DNA of 64,000 nt from Mallotus nudiflorus (taxonomy: Eukaryota > Streptophyta > Magnoliopsida > Malpighiales > Euphorbiaceae), in NCBI GenBank assembly GCA_947683625.1, contig CANTUR010000069.1:124001-188000 (forward strand), in the 5' to 3' direction. The first letter of the stretch is position 1; every line of letters begins with the position of its first letter. The notes below the pieces were generated by a model. It worked only from the letters and a program-made list of their open reading frames with translations. It did not search any database and had not been told where the DNA came from. A program made the position numbers and the translations under genes. Below, in pieces: positions 11,428 to 24,059 of this stretch.

Positions 11428-14132
11428 TGTCACATCTGTGACCTCAAACAAATTAAAACTGAAGATAGTTATTACTGAAATAATTAATTAAATAATTGAT
11501 TAAGTCCCAAATTAATGTAATTAACCAATAGAGGGGCTTAAGTTACAAAAAGAAGGTGAGTGCGAGCGACGCGTTATTAGCTTTTCTATTTTTTGCAGGC
11601 CAATTTCAGAACATTTCAATTTGTTCAACCTCATGAGGGAATAAGGCTTTTGTATTTTGTAAAGTCACCACCCTGTCGCTTGGAAAGGTAGGAAACAACT
11701 TCGAGAATTAAGTGAAAGTCATACCCTTGTTAAAGATTCTGAATTCATAAAGTCTTTCTACATAGCTGCTTCTCATTAGATACGATTTATTATAGATTCA
11801 TATCACCTTAGTTTTGGTAGTAAAGAATAATTAAAGAAATAATCTTTTACAATTATTTATATAGCTTTCCTAGTAAATACATTAAAAAAAAAGGAAAAAA
11901 TGTGTAGAGTAGTTGTCATACATCAAGTTTTGACTATCCCCAAAAAGGTCTAATGATGAAAGTAATAACAAGAGTCTATTCGAATCTTATCGCCTCTAAA
12001 GCATGCAAGACATTGAAAATAGTTGAAAACCTAAACCGTATTTTTTAAAATGACAAGTCAGACTCCGAATAATTGAATTGTATTTTGATTTCATGAAAAT
12101 GAATTTTCGGAAAGGTATGTTGCATGCTTATTAGTCAAACGCTCGTCCTGCAAAACTGAGACGCGATTTCATTAAAATGGAAGCTGATATTGTCAAAATA
12201 GACATTGGAAAGGTTTAAGAACCTTAAAAATGATCTCAGTCTTATCAAAATTGACCTTGGGATCATCAAAACAAATGTTAGAATGCGATATGCACCTAAG
12301 AGGGAGGCATGGCCTGCGCCCATAAGCACGTGGCACGCTCCCCTATAGTGTGGTACATGCCTTCAGGACACAGCACACGCCCCAGGGGCATGAAATAGCC
12401 TATTTTTTGCCTATAAATAGCCCCTTCCTCCTTATTTTTAAGTGGTTAATCTAAATATACTGAAACTCTATCAAATTGAACACTTAAGACTTCCGATCTA
12501 CACATTTTTAGCCTACTCGGTTCATTTTTCTTAGGTTTTCTATACCAATTTAAACCAAATTGAGCCTTATCTTTGTCAAAACATGCTTCAAAGGTTTACA
12601 AATCTACATTTTACACGTCATATTCAATCTCTTGACAAGGACAACTTGATATCTACACAAAGCTAAAGCTTCTAAAAACACAAAATAAACTCAGCCAAAT
12701 ATAATGACCAAACATCATTTTTTCATGTTTACTTTTCTATATTTCTATATTTATTTCATTGGTGCCAATAATTGAGAAATTTGTTGTGATCTATATGATG
12801 ACTGGCATTTTGCATGTTGTTTGATTTAATTTCTATCCTATTTGATCATACTAAACTATCATCTTCTTTTTTCTAGCACTAGTATGTGAATAATTACAAA
12901 AACATCATTTTTACATTAGATCTACATCATTTTCATTATAAAGATCATATTTTTATGATAAAGTTTACATTTTTATGCTAATTCTATATTTTGTGTACAA
13001 AACACCTTTTTTTGCATCAAGTTTGCATTTTTATTCATAAAAAATATAAAATTTATTATCATTACACCTTTTTGCATTTTCTACATATGCTTCATAAAAA
13101 AAAATCATATCTTTGTATCAAAATCCTTATTTTTGCATCATTCATGCAGTTTATGTGAAAAATCTGCATTTTTCACATAAAATTTGCATTTCGTATCCAA
13201 TTAACATTAAAATTATCATTTTCGCATCAAAATCACCAATTCTGCATCATAATTGCATTTTCTATCTTTTTAAAATAAATTTTCCACTTTTCATGTTCAA
13301 AACGTAAGAATCATTCTTTCACATCTTTGCATCAAAACTACATCCTTTTATATTGCAATATGAAAATAAGCATTTTCTTTCATTTTCACAATCAATAACG
13401 AGAAAATTCATACTTCCAGGATAAAGCTTTCTTTTCTTGGTCTAATGATGCAACCTTTGATCTTTTATCACTTTTTTACTAATTAGAAATATTTTTTTTA
13501 TTATTAGCAATCATTCTATTCAAATTCATCAAAATATCTACAAATGCATATAATTAAGTGCCCATGTCTGCTTATCTAATTAATCAAACATTTCTTATTT
13601 ATTTGCTATCCTAGTGGATGAATGAATGGAATTGCACAAATTTGTGTAACTGTTGTTTTGCAAGTGTATTCTAAATCTAGGACTAGATTTACATTTCTGC
13701 ACCTTTTTTCCTTTCAAATGTATTTACTAGGAAAGCCTTGTAATAATTGTAATCAATTTCTTTACTTTCTATTATGATGTGCTATGTGAATATGTAATAT
13801 ACAAACTATCATTCTAAAACTAGGGTGCTGCGATAGCTATGTATTGGGTATAATATAATGAGAAATAGCCATAAAGTATATGTGATCTTCTTAACCCTGA
13901 ATCTCTGCTGAGGATGATACTCGTTGAGTGACTTAATGTTGTCCTTTAAATTTTTCTATGAAAATCTGGTGGTGACTCCACAAACACAAAATATCTTGTA
14001 TCCTCTCAAGATTAAACATTGTCCCTGTCCCATAAATGGAATGAATATCCTAAAAATTTACCCCAATTGAAACTCCAAATCGGTCTCTCGTAGAGGTAAA
14101 TCTAGTCATAGATCTAATAAGCACCTGTAAAA
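11428..14132 (+). mobile_element. Probable Tat-like Ty3/gypsy LTR and leader remnant
   Basis: Possible TG start at 11428 (TGTCACATCTGTGACC). 'aagtcaccaccctgtcgctt' near 11663 resembles the GAGTCGCCACC block found near the start of many plant Tat-group LTRs. A TATA-like 'tataaatag' lies near 12412. 'tctggtggtgactccac' near 13964 resembles a PBS of the TGGCGACTCCACTGGGGAC kind with transitions. 'gaggtaaatctagtcata' near 14094 is another familiar Tat leader block. No reading frame is preserved. The right side is cut by the solo LTR at 14138. The lineage is inferred from motif memory. Confidence 0.4.
12880..13420. repeat. Degenerate short repeats around 'gcattttt' / 'gcatcaaaat'
   Basis: At least ten variants of 'tttgcatttttn' and 'ttgcatcaaaatc' occur with irregular spacing of about 20-45 bp, all in the same orientation. 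They lie inside the Tat-like remnant and have no open frame of note. Confidence 0.55.
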
Positions 14133-14137
14133 TAGGG

Positions 14138-15467
14138 TGTTGACCATTTGCATGATCAAATTCCTAATTTTGGACTTTGACAAAAAATCTTTATACTAAT
14201 AATTTCAATTAAGTGTGTAGGGAATTATATACCAAACATATACCAAGCATATACACTTTTGGATGAATAGTGACTTTTCGGGCTAATTGAACCTCTGAGA
14301 TTGAAAAAGACTTTTGACATATTTAGAGCTCTTAAATGAGAAAATAAGACTATTTAATTTTGAATTAGACATCTTAATCTTTCCAGATTGAGCTTGCTTT
14401 TTAAAATCCAAGTTCATTTGGGTATGCAAATCTTCAGTCAAAGTCAGCATATGCAGCTTGCATTTCAGTTTACATAATTCTTGGTATTTCAGAAATATCT
14501 TGAGCTACAAATTTTAAATTAAGGAGATTCAAAGTTGTATGGAAATTTAATACAATTATCTATAATTTTTATGAAGAACATTTTGGCTGAATAGATTGTC
14601 TTCAGTCTCGTTCATGAGCATCTTTTGAAGTGGTCACTAGTTGTCCGTCAATGGAGCATTTGGAGCACATTTTTGCCAAAATATGGAAGAACCTCTCACG
14701 AGCACTCCTCATGAGCTGATTGCTCATGAGCTGCTTATGAGCAAACCCCTGACAGTGAGAATTTTTTAATGCAACGGATATATTTTCACCCCTTACGAGC
14801 ACTATTTACTCGTGAGCCGCTCGTGAGCATCCTTTGAGCTACCAAAAGTCCAAGAATTGATTCAAAATCAATTCTAAACATTGGAGACATGATTGATACA
14901 TCTAAAAACTAAATTTTTAAGTGTTTGTCTATATAAACACAACTTAGAATTCAATTGAAAGGTTAAGAAAACTTGTTTATCATTCATCATTTTCTTAAAC
15001 ATTCAATTGAGCTCTTAAACTTTCTTTTAAACAAATTCTTTATGTATAACTCTTATGAGAGTTAGTGAGTGATTAGAATAGACATTCTTATTCTTCTATT
15101 TTCTAGGTTTAGAAAATGGGAAGTGAGATTCTATTCTAAAGAAATTGGTTTAAGTGTTTAGCCATTAAAACACTTGGGAATTTGGTTTTTGAGTGAGCCT
15201 TGAAAACTCAAGTTTTAAGGTTGTAAGAGTGAGCCATAAAACTCTTGTGTATTCTCAGTCATGTTAATAAGATTATGGGTGATTAAAAAAATCCTAACTT
15301 GGGGATAAGTTAGGTGGAGAAGTAGGATTATTATTGAATCTGAACTCCTTAAATATTTGTGTTCTTCATTCTTCCTTCTCAACTCTTACTTAATTCTTGT
15401 AAAGAATTCCTTTAGTTTCATATTTTTGTTCGATAGTCCTATTCAACCCCACTCTAGGACTCTTTCA
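14138..15467 (+). mobile_element. Solo LTR of the Sirevirus family
   Basis: 1330 bp, starting TGTTGACCATTTGCAT and ending CTCTTTCA. It aligns along its full length with the 5' LTR at 54391-55689. It is flanked by TAGGG (14133-14137) and TAGAG (15468-15472), a target duplication with one mismatch. No PBS or gag follows, so it is a solo LTR, probably made by recombination between the two LTRs of a full element. Confidence 0.9.
14600..14840. repeat. Palindromic GCTCATGAGC/CTCGTGAG cluster in LTR
   Basis: Several short palindromic or near-palindromic blocks ('gctcatgagctgcttatgag', 'actcgtgagccgctcgtgag') lie within the solo LTR. Counterparts occur in the Sirevirus LTR at 54940-55060 and in its 3' noncoding region at 61660-61800. 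Confidence 0.75.
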
Positions 15468-15472
15468 TAGAG

Positions 15473-15979
15473 GTTAGCACAAATATATGCACCCATCCAT
15501 TCATGAATAGTAAAATTGGCAGGAAACGATAACATAATTTTGAAGCAAAGAAAATATGTAGAAAGCTTCATAATATGATAGTATCATGGAAAAACAATAA
15601 AATATTGCAAATGGTATGATTATCCTAACAGAGAGAAAATAAGCTAAAACTGCTACAAAATGATTAAGATTATATAATTTTCTAATCATAGGACCTATAA
15701 CTAAAGTTCTTTAGCTTAGAACAAAGTTTGTTTCGTGGCATTTATTTTAAATTCAAATTCACATTGACCCAACACTAGAAGTTATGATATTTGAAGGAAC
15801 AAGTGAAAATTATGGATTCGATGCAATTAATATAACCACAATATAATGTTGATGTTGATTTAAATCTAACAAAAATCAATGTGACTTTTATGTTAAAAAA
15901 AGACTAGACCAATTTTAAATGAAATAATGAAAATTATAATTTTGGCATTAAAATCATGACTTCAAGTTTAAAATATAAT
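15473..15979. other. Short AT-rich interval between two solo LTRs
   Basis: No recognisable gene. It is the flank shared by the Sirevirus solo LTR and the chromovirus solo LTR. Confidence 0.4.
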
Positions 15980-17669
15980 CTTATTGTAATATCCCGTGTT
16001 TTTAAATATTTTAATACTGCATCGGGATATGCAGTGTTAATAATTTTTGTATATATATTATGATATTTTTACGAGTTGATATGTATTTAAAACCTATTTT
16101 AATTATTGTGTATTATTTACAGTGCTTTACGTAAAATTTTCCCGAGACTTTTATTTTCGGGGAAATTTTCACGTAAATAATTTATTATTAATCATTTTAA
16201 ATATATTTACGGACTTGCATGAACTCATACATATTTTAAAATATTAAACACCATGTATACATGTAATTATTTATTTAATTAGGGTTTAATATTACCCTAA
16301 TATTTTATTAATTATTTATTAGTTTTATTGTTATTTAATTATTTTTATTTAGTATAAATTATTAAAATATTAAATTATATGTGTGTGGTGTATATTTAAT
16401 GTGTGTAATTTAATATTATTTTAATATATATTATAAAGTATATATATATATACATATTATAAGTTAAAAAACAAAAATTTTGGAAAATTACGTTTTTGCC
16501 CCCGATTTCTCCTTCTTCCCCGATCACCTTCCCCACGCAAATCCGGTCGCTGCCATCCCGATACCTTGCAGTTGGTGTGCCATCCGGTGTGCCACCACCT
16601 TCCTTAGCCTCTTTCGCCACCTGTAGCAGCCGTTTCCGGCGTCTGGAAACCATTTTTGGCCGGAGAAGCCGAAAGTTGAACCACCGTCGATCATGACGAT
16701 TCCGGCCACCATTTTTGACACCGTCTGTCTCTTTATTCTCCTTGATCTCCGGTGAGTGTAATTCTAGCTTTGGTTTGAGCTGAAATGCTCTTGATTTGCT
16801 TAGGTTTCGAATTTTCAATTTCAGCCATATTAGGATTTTTAATTTTTTTGAACTTTGAATTGATTGATTCATGAAAAATCCCTTCACAAATGTTGATCCT
16901 AGTAGCTTAATCTACATGTGTGAATTTTTGTGGAATTTTTGGAGATTATTTTGATTTTTGGGTATTTTTGAATATTTTAATATTATTTTCTAATTTTCGG
17001 AAATTAAAATAAATAAATTATGAAATTTTATTTTATGATAAATATAGGTATTGAAATGAATTATAGGAATTTATTTGGAATTTTATGAATTTTTATGTAT
17101 TTATTTTGAATTATTTAAGTTTATGTAATTTTGGAAAATTAGGGTTAATTGTGTTTTAAATTGAAATTAATTGGTTAATTGAATTTAATTATTGATATTA
17201 TTGATAAATATGTTGAGAAAATTAATTTTGGATAATTATACAATTTTTGGTGAATTTTTGAAATAATTTTAGTATATTTATATATATAGGGGTATTTTGG
17301 TAATTTTACACAAAATTGGCTAAAAATGTAATTTAATTGGTTTTAATAGTTATTTAAGGTATAAAAATGATTTCTACAAATTATTTAGTATTTTTAACTA
17401 ATTAAAACTATTTTTCGTGAATTATTTTCAATTATATATATAATATACGGTTTTTCTAATAAAATGAGTTTTTATCAGTTTTTACAGTGTTTTAAGGTTA
17501 ATAATGTAATTTTTACTTATAAAATGAATTTCTATGTCATAAGGGTATTTTTGGTATTTCTGAAATTATTCTGTGTTTGTGGACCCCGGTCGGTAGACTG
17601 TAGTTTGGAGTCCGACCGAGGGGTTGTGAATGTAATTTTGCGTTTATTTTTTGAAGTGTGTTTCTTTGC

Positions 17670-17760
17670 AGGGTCGGCTCTACTCTTTGAGTAGAGAGAT
17701 GTCCGTTTTACAGGGGAGGTTCTGCCGAATTTTCGGTAGAATTCTCATAAAACGTGATGT
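17670..17760 (+). promoter_or_regulatory. Two conserved hairpins in the chromovirus LTR
   Basis: 'ctactctttgagtag' folds with a 6-bp stem, and 'tctgccgaattttcggtaga' folds with an 8-bp stem containing one G-T pair. At 42180-42245 the related LTR keeps the first as ctact/agtag and the second with one mismatch. They may lie in the transcribed R/U5 leader. Function is unknown. Confidence 0.5.
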
Positions 17761-18414
17761 CTAGTCGATCCCTAATTCCGTTTCTGTGTTTAATATTCTA
17801 GATCGAGTTCTAGGATTTTCTGTTAGGTTTATTCTGATGTCTATTATTTATTGTTTGTCTAGTTGCGCCGAGACCGAGGCCTAGTGGACCAGGCCCGTCG
17901 ACCCATCTCGTGGAGCGCACTAAATGTGAGTTGCTATTTTATATATATATGCTTAGGATGCATGATTTAGAAATGCATGTTTTATTTTGATTAAATATGC
18001 ATAAATAATTTGATTATTACTTAAGTTTATATTTAGTTTATTTTTGGTATATATTAAATTATATGCATGTTTTGTTAATAAATTATATTTAAAATGTTTT
18101 TAAATATATTTCTAGCTTAATTTATAATTTGATTGGATTTATTTGACGTATATATACTCGAAATATACCTGGTTTACTTTTGGTATATATATGTGGTTTA
18201 TATTGTTATTTTCTTTAAATTCATGCATCATTTATTTGTGAATGAATGTTTTATATTTATTAATGAAGGATATCAATAGAACGTGCTACCTAGTGGGCAG
18301 CACTAGGACCGAGTACGTACCGGTGCGCTTATAGCAGATAGGCTATATTACTAACCTATTTGAGGATATTGATTGAATTTGATTATTTGATGTGTGAGAT
18401 ATGGTTTGGAGGTG

Positions 18415-18515
18415 TGATTGCTGGAGCTCAGTTGACCAAATGTCTCGGGGCCAATCACACCGGCAGTCAGACTGCTGGAGCTCGGTTGACTTAGTGTCTC
18501 GGGGCCAGTCTACTG
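18415..18515 (+). repeat. Paired ~55-bp repeat in the chromovirus LTR
   Basis: 'gctggagctcrgttgac' followed by 'tgtctcggggcca' occurs twice in tandem here (from about 18419 and from about 18473). It occurs twice again at 42953-43053 in the related LTR. Confidence 0.8.
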
Positions 18516-19198
18516 TCTAAATGGATTAAGTGGATATATTTGGATTAAGTGAGCCTGTATGGCTAGAGTGTTGTCTAACACTGATTGAGGTTTCAATATC
18601 ATAGGGTTCTATTTGATCCTTCATAAACTGTGATTTTCAATAAAAAAATATATAAAATGATTTTACAGCATCTGTGTGTATTTGTCTGTATATATACATA
18701 TTAGATATATACTGTTGATTGTATGCATTATCATTTAGTGTGCATGTATATATATTAGAGTAATTCACTCAGTGAGGTCTGACTCCCCTCCGTTGACTAT
18801 TTTTCAGGAGAGTCATCATCTTCAGACCTCAGTAGCAGGCCTGTACGCCGGATTTCTTCCGCCCCGGCTTCTTTGTGTAAACTGCTTCTCTGAGTCTTGA
18901 GTTTTATTGTATCTAGACACTGCAGTAGTCATTAAATATTTAAAGAGATGTTGTATTATATTTGAACTGGATTTGTATTAAAAGAGCTTATATATATATG
19001 AGATGAGTATTTAATTTAAATCCAGTTGGTGGAATGTTATAGTGATATTTATGATTTTTATTTCCGCTGCATTATATATTGTTATTATTACTATTGCATG
19101 TTTTATTTTATTTCTAGGCTTGATACGGGTTCCGGATTCGAAAGAATTCCCGTTCCCTAGCGCTGGTCATGGCCCCTGTTTTGGGTCGTGACACTTAT

Positions 19199-20228
19199 AA
19201 TGAAGACATAAAGAAAAATGTAAAAAAGATGTTTTATAATGAAAATATAGCTTTTATGTAAAAAATACTGAATTTGTAACAAATAATTGGAAATGCATCA
19301 AAAGTAAAATTTTATTATGAAAAGTAGTGAATTTCTTGAAGAATTCATGTTTGGAACTAGAAAAATGCAAAAATGTCGCAATTTATAGAATGTAAGAAAA
19401 ATGACAGTTAATAATTAACAAGAAAAAAGCTCAAACTTTACCACACAATTCATGACTATTCTCCCAATTTAATGGCCAATCAAAAGTAAAAAGAAAGAGA
19501 GAGAATATGAGTAGATGAAAAGAGTAATATATGGTAAATTAAACTTGAAAAATCTTATTTAGGGTCCTCAGATATGGACTAAGCTTGTTTTAGGTTAACA
19601 GAAGTAATTTGCTTTGAGGAATTTCCTTACAAGTCATTTGATTTACAAAAATAATGTGAAAGATGAAATTTTATACTTTTAAAGTGTGTTTTAATAAAGA
19701 TGTAATTGGGTTTGGTTCAAAATTGGAACTAAAATCCTAAAAGAAAAGAGGAAACAAGTTAACAGTCCTTGGAAAGGGTGTAGTCCCTAATCCAATAGAG
19801 TTTCAGTATATCATTTAAAGAGTCCCCCCCGCCTTCTAAAACAAAATGGGAAAAGTGAGGATTTATAGACAAAATCTACTTTTGGCATGTGTATAGTAGC
19901 CTACGTGCTAATAATGTGTGAATACGCATTGAGAATGCAAGAAAAGACACATGTGTGGGTGCTTATAAAGCCATATGCCTGTGCATTTAATGGGTGCTCC
20001 AACACTGGTGGGTGCAAAGTCATCATTAGATGTTAATTAGGGACTTCTAAATTTTAAGGTATGGTAGTTGCTCCCTACTTCACATGTGTTGCATGGCATA
20101 CTAGTGTTGATGACAATACATGTGGAGCAATGTGAATACAATACAAGACCAGGGCTTAGGATACATACCAAGCAATATATTATGTAGTAGTTGGATGTCA
20201 TATTTATTATTGTCTATTGTATGATCCA
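19199..20228. other. Unassigned AT-rich sequence
   Basis: No reading frame or element end is recognisable. The sequence leads into the tandem array at 20229. Confidence 0.4.
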
Positions 20229-20560
20229 ATTGCACTACTATAGATATTTGAGGCATCAAGCAAGGAGATGTGCTATTATAACCACTTAACGCATCAAGCA
20301 TGAGTGACTGTGCCACTGTAGCCATTTAGGTCATTAGGTAGAATTGATTATGCCACTATAACCTATGTAAAGTATTAAGTAAAAGGTGATTGTGCCATTA
20401 TAGCCCATGTGAGGCATTAAGTAAAAGTGATTATGCCACTATAGTAAATGTGAGGCATCAGGTGAAAGTGATTGTGCCACTATAGCTCATGTAAGGCATC
20501 AAGCAAAAGTGATTATGTTACTATAGCCCATGTGAGGCGTCAAGCAAAAGTGATTATGTG
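20229..20560 (+). repeat. Tandem array, 8 units of ~41 bp
   Basis: Consensus begins 'tgattatgccactatagccc', then 'atgtgaggcatcaagcaaaag'. Eight head-to-tail units can be traced; the last five are the most alike and the first two the most diverged. There are no unique spacers between units, so this is a minisatellite and not a CRISPR array. Such arrays are common in noncoding parts of Tat-group retroelements, which fits the surroundings, but membership is inferred. Confidence 0.85.
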
Positions 20561-21214
20561 CAGTGCATGATATAATTTCAAAAGTCATACATCATGAATC
20601 TAAGTTCAAAAAATAAGTAGGAGTGATAGTGATCCATTCATGATTCTTTTAGGAATGTCCTTAAGATATTTAAGAAATGAAGCAAGGTTATAATAATGAT
20701 GTGTGATTAAGCAAATGATACACTTTTAGTCATATATGATGTAGGATTGCAATACACAATGCAATGAGAATGCAATATAAGATATTAAAGCTTGTTGAAG
20801 TCATACATTTGATAATACTTATAGAGATAATTATGATAGATTCAAACAAGAGGATATAGTGATGTAATGGAGCTAAACATATAGCATGACATAGAAGATG
20901 AGTAGATGATGTTGTAATGAGTGCATATATGTTTTTAAAATGTTGGCTAATGAAATTGATAATGTAATTGTGACACAAGTCAATTGAAAAATGTACTTTT
21001 ATATGTAAAAATGTGCTTATTAAAATATAATTTTTGAAAAATTTTATGAAAAAATATATGGAAATACATAAAATAGCATGCACGATATATATGTCCATAC
21101 GTGTGTGGTGTAAGGCCATGAGAATGACACGCATGTAGTCATGTGTTCTAAATGTGTGTACATGCATACTTTTGAGCACATATGTAGTTTGAGTTGGTTT
21201 GAGTCATTCTTCCT
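20561..21214. other. Unassigned AT-rich sequence
   Basis: A 149-codon reverse frame (20730-21179) is made of His, Ile and Leu codons read from 'atgat/gtgat' repeats. It shows no domain that I recognise and is probably spurious. Confidence 0.35.
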
Positions 21215-23880
21215 TTGGTTTTTCTATTTCTTATCTCTATCACCATAGTGGCTTCCTTTTCAAACTTTAACATTGACCCTTCTAGATTTGAGGATCTAGA
21301 ATTTGATCTCGATGACTTTGACTTTAATGTTGGAGATACTTCACGCATTAGAGTGCATTTGACCAATCTATCTCTTCTATATCAAAGTGTGACACACAAG
21401 GGCTGTCATGATTCCCATTGTTAATCACTTAAAGGATCATGCATGGGCTATACATAAATACAAGGTCAATATTTTATTTTATTTTTCTTCTTTCTTCAAA
21501 GTTTTGTCACTACTATTCCTATTGTTGCTTTTGTCTCTACTTTGTTGAGTTTAGGCCATGTTATCTTTCTATATCTAGCTGTTACTTTATCTACTTTTAT
21601 TATGGGTTAAATTCATAGCTATAGATTTATAAATTTTTCTTATGGATTTATTATTGTTTCCTTAAACTTTATGTAGTCTCAGAAGGTGAGCATTGTGTTG
21701 GCTAATAGCATTAATAATGTTTGTCATTTCTATCAGAACCTTCCTGTGTGCAGCAAGAATATGCTAACATGGAAAGGTTTTGATGGCATTGTTTATGTCA
21801 ACTCTATTTATTTGTACAAGTATATCCAGATCATAATGACTGTACTTATGGAGAGGTGGATGGATTCCACCCATGCCTTCCACTTGCACTTCAAAGAGAT
21901 GACCTTTACCGTGCTTGACTTTGTTGCCATTATCGACTTGAGGCTTTTCAGGCCACCTATCCTATTTGGTGTGGCCCTAATTATCCTTCTCCTATCACTT
22001 TGGATGTGTGGGTCATGGAGCTATTCAAGCACCCCTTGAGTAAGAAGAGTGGATGCGAATCTCATACTTGCTACATTGAGTATCTATACATTATCCGAAA
22101 GAAGTATGATTATGGTGAGGTCTCTACCAAGTAGCTAGATCATTGTATTTTGTTTTATCTGCTTAGTGCTATTATTTTCCTAAACTTATATGATATTAGT
22201 CCCTTTTAGCTGTTGCTTATGATAAAGGACTTGGATGAGGTCCCTAAGTACAAATAGGGCACTACTAAATTGTCCTAACTTTACTATGGTCTAAATGCTA
22301 CTAATAAAAACACCTCTAGGATTTATGGTTACTTAATGTAAGTGATAATACCCTTTTAAGATTTTAATTTTTTCATCATGATTTTTTTACTCATCTGTTT
22401 ACTTATGCAAATCTTATGTTTCATATTTGGGCCTACAAGTTTGGCATCTTGTCTCATCCTACTATTAAGCATTAGTCTATGGATGGCTTTCCTCGATAAC
22501 CTTAGTGGATTGAGAGGATCAAGAACTTGATTGATAGTCTTATAGAGGCTAGGAAGTTCTTGAGCATCTTATCCTTTAGCTAGGTATTCTCTTGGTTCTC
22601 TTTATCTTGTTTTTATTCTTTTGTAAGCTCTAACTCATTTTTGTTAATTTTTTGTTTACTTTTATAGATTCAGAAATATTGGTGGTTAGCAAATGATAGC
22701 TCCTAAACATTGGCTTAAGAGTGTTCATGTTTGGTCCAGTTGATCATGCTTGGTATTTGGGTAAGCACATATACCATTGGTGGGACAACCTGCGTATAAA
22801 GGGAGTTCCTTTTCCTCCTCTGGATAATATGTCTTAGGGACAAGAGTTAGTTAATAGGCCTTTAGCCATTGCATAGGTAAGGGAGCTTTCCAAGAAAGTT
22901 TTAGAGCCTCACAGTTATTCTTATATAAAGACTATGATTTCCTAATTGATTGATGCTATTGGTGGTAATGTTGGCCCCTCAATCTGAATAAATTGTATCC
23001 AATCCTATGGTATGAGTGCAGAGCTATCATAGTCTCCATTATGTCTAACCATTTTTTGGTTTCTTCTTATGAACCAATATGTTATTATTCTTTATTCTCA
23101 CTTTTATTACTATTTATAAAAACTTATATTAGTAATAAATGAAAATAAAAATGAGTTTAGATATTTATTTACACTTTATTTTATTATTGCTATAGGGTCA
23201 AAGGTCGTATCGCAAGAGTTCTTGTTTGACTTCTTATACCATTAAAAGGGAAGAAGGTAATACTAAAAGTAAGGCTAGTGCCACTTGCACCAGTGGGATT
23301 AGCATGGCGTTTGGAATATTTCCAACCCCACAAGTCCTTTGCTCTATAGTTTTTTACTTATTCAGAGTTGTAGTATGTTATTCTTTTCTTATGCCTAACA
23401 CCCCTTTAGTGGCTGTTGCTCTACTAGATACTACTCATGTTAGTTTTGCCTTTTATCCTCGCTGTTCTTATCATTATTTGTTGTCATTTATTCATGATGT
23501 ATTACTTATTTTCTTTTTATAGGTCCCTCAATCATCTATGGAGACTTGATATTCTTGCCTTCCTAGTGCACAACTCTATAGTTTTAGTTTTATGGAGTCC
23601 AACACTTATGGCTATTTCTTTCCTTTGTATTTTTTGCTTGTTTTATTGTATGCATTTATATATGATAATTCTACTTATTTTATACAGTCCCATCATATGA
23701 GTAAAAACCAACTTTATGATATGTAAGAGAAGCAATTACATAAGCGTATCAAGCAACTTGAGTTACAAGTAACTAGGCGTCATATAGGAGGTGGCGATAT
23801 GTTTAGGTCATCTGATGAGAGAGAAAATTATGATGATGTAGCATCCACACATGATAGTGACAATGATCGAAGTAGTTAGT
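21215..23880 (+). pseudogene. Plant mobile domain (PMD) gene remnant
   Basis: The strongest segment is 21686-22039. It reads SKNMLTWKGFDGIVYVN, then MERWMDSTHAFHLHFKEMTF, then TVLDFVAIIDL. This matches the plant mobile domain signature (ALVERWRP-T-TFHLP-GEMT-TL-DVA-LLGL) of MAIN/MAIL1-type proteins and of PMD genes carried by gypsy elements and MULEs. Downstream, broken pieces keep the order of that domain: LLSAIIFLNLYD, then EVPKYK-stop-GTTKLS (family: Y-WG-A-LA-LY), then the YHWWDNLRIKG region near 22780. A charged tail (KRIKQLELQVTRR, then DERENYDDVASTHDSDNDRS) closes near 23880. An acidic stretch at 21215-21424 (FEDLEFDLDDFDFN) may be an N-terminal piece. Stops and intron-like gaps are frequent. 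Host PMD proteins act in silencing and genome stability; this copy is dead. Its mobile carrier is not delimited. Confidence 0.6.
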
Positions 23881-24059
23881 CATAGTGGTTGTATTTCTTA
23901 TGTCTATTATTATATTATTTTCTTAAGATGTAAGACTCTGTGTGGTGTACTGATATTTGTGCAATGGGCTTTATTTGTACTGGTGATAATTCATGTATGA
24001 TTATCACTGATGTATAAGTACTCTATTATTTATTATTATTCTTTTTTCCTCTTTTGTGT

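Larger units (their letters stand above)
15985..19193 (+). mobile_element. Chromovirus (Tekay-like) solo LTR with perfect 5-bp TSD
   Basis: 3209 bp, starting TGTAATATCCCGTG and ending GGGTCGTGACA. It is flanked by CTTAT on both sides (15980-15984 and 19194-19198). It shares long blocks with the LTR at 40735-43733: the 'tagagagatgtc' hairpin region, 'aacgtgctacctagtggg', the paired 'ctcggttgac' repeats, and the end 'ttccctagc...ggtcgtg'. No internal domain is present. Length and end sequence fit Tekay/Del-type chromoviruses. A GC-rich island at about 16497-16730 produces spurious open frames on both strands. Confidence 0.9.

Noticed and set aside
16396..16887. 163-codon reverse frame, with further open frames on both strands of the same stretch
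   Set aside because: It lies inside the chromovirus LTR's GC-rich island; both strands and several frames are open, no domain is seen, and the stretch belongs to a 3.2-kb LTR with TSD.
20229..20560. CRISPR-like array
   Set aside because: Units are head-to-tail without unique spacers, in plant nuclear DNA.
20730..21179. 149-codon reverse frame rich in His and Ile
   Set aside because: Produced by 'atgat/gtgat'-type repetitive words; no domain and no context.
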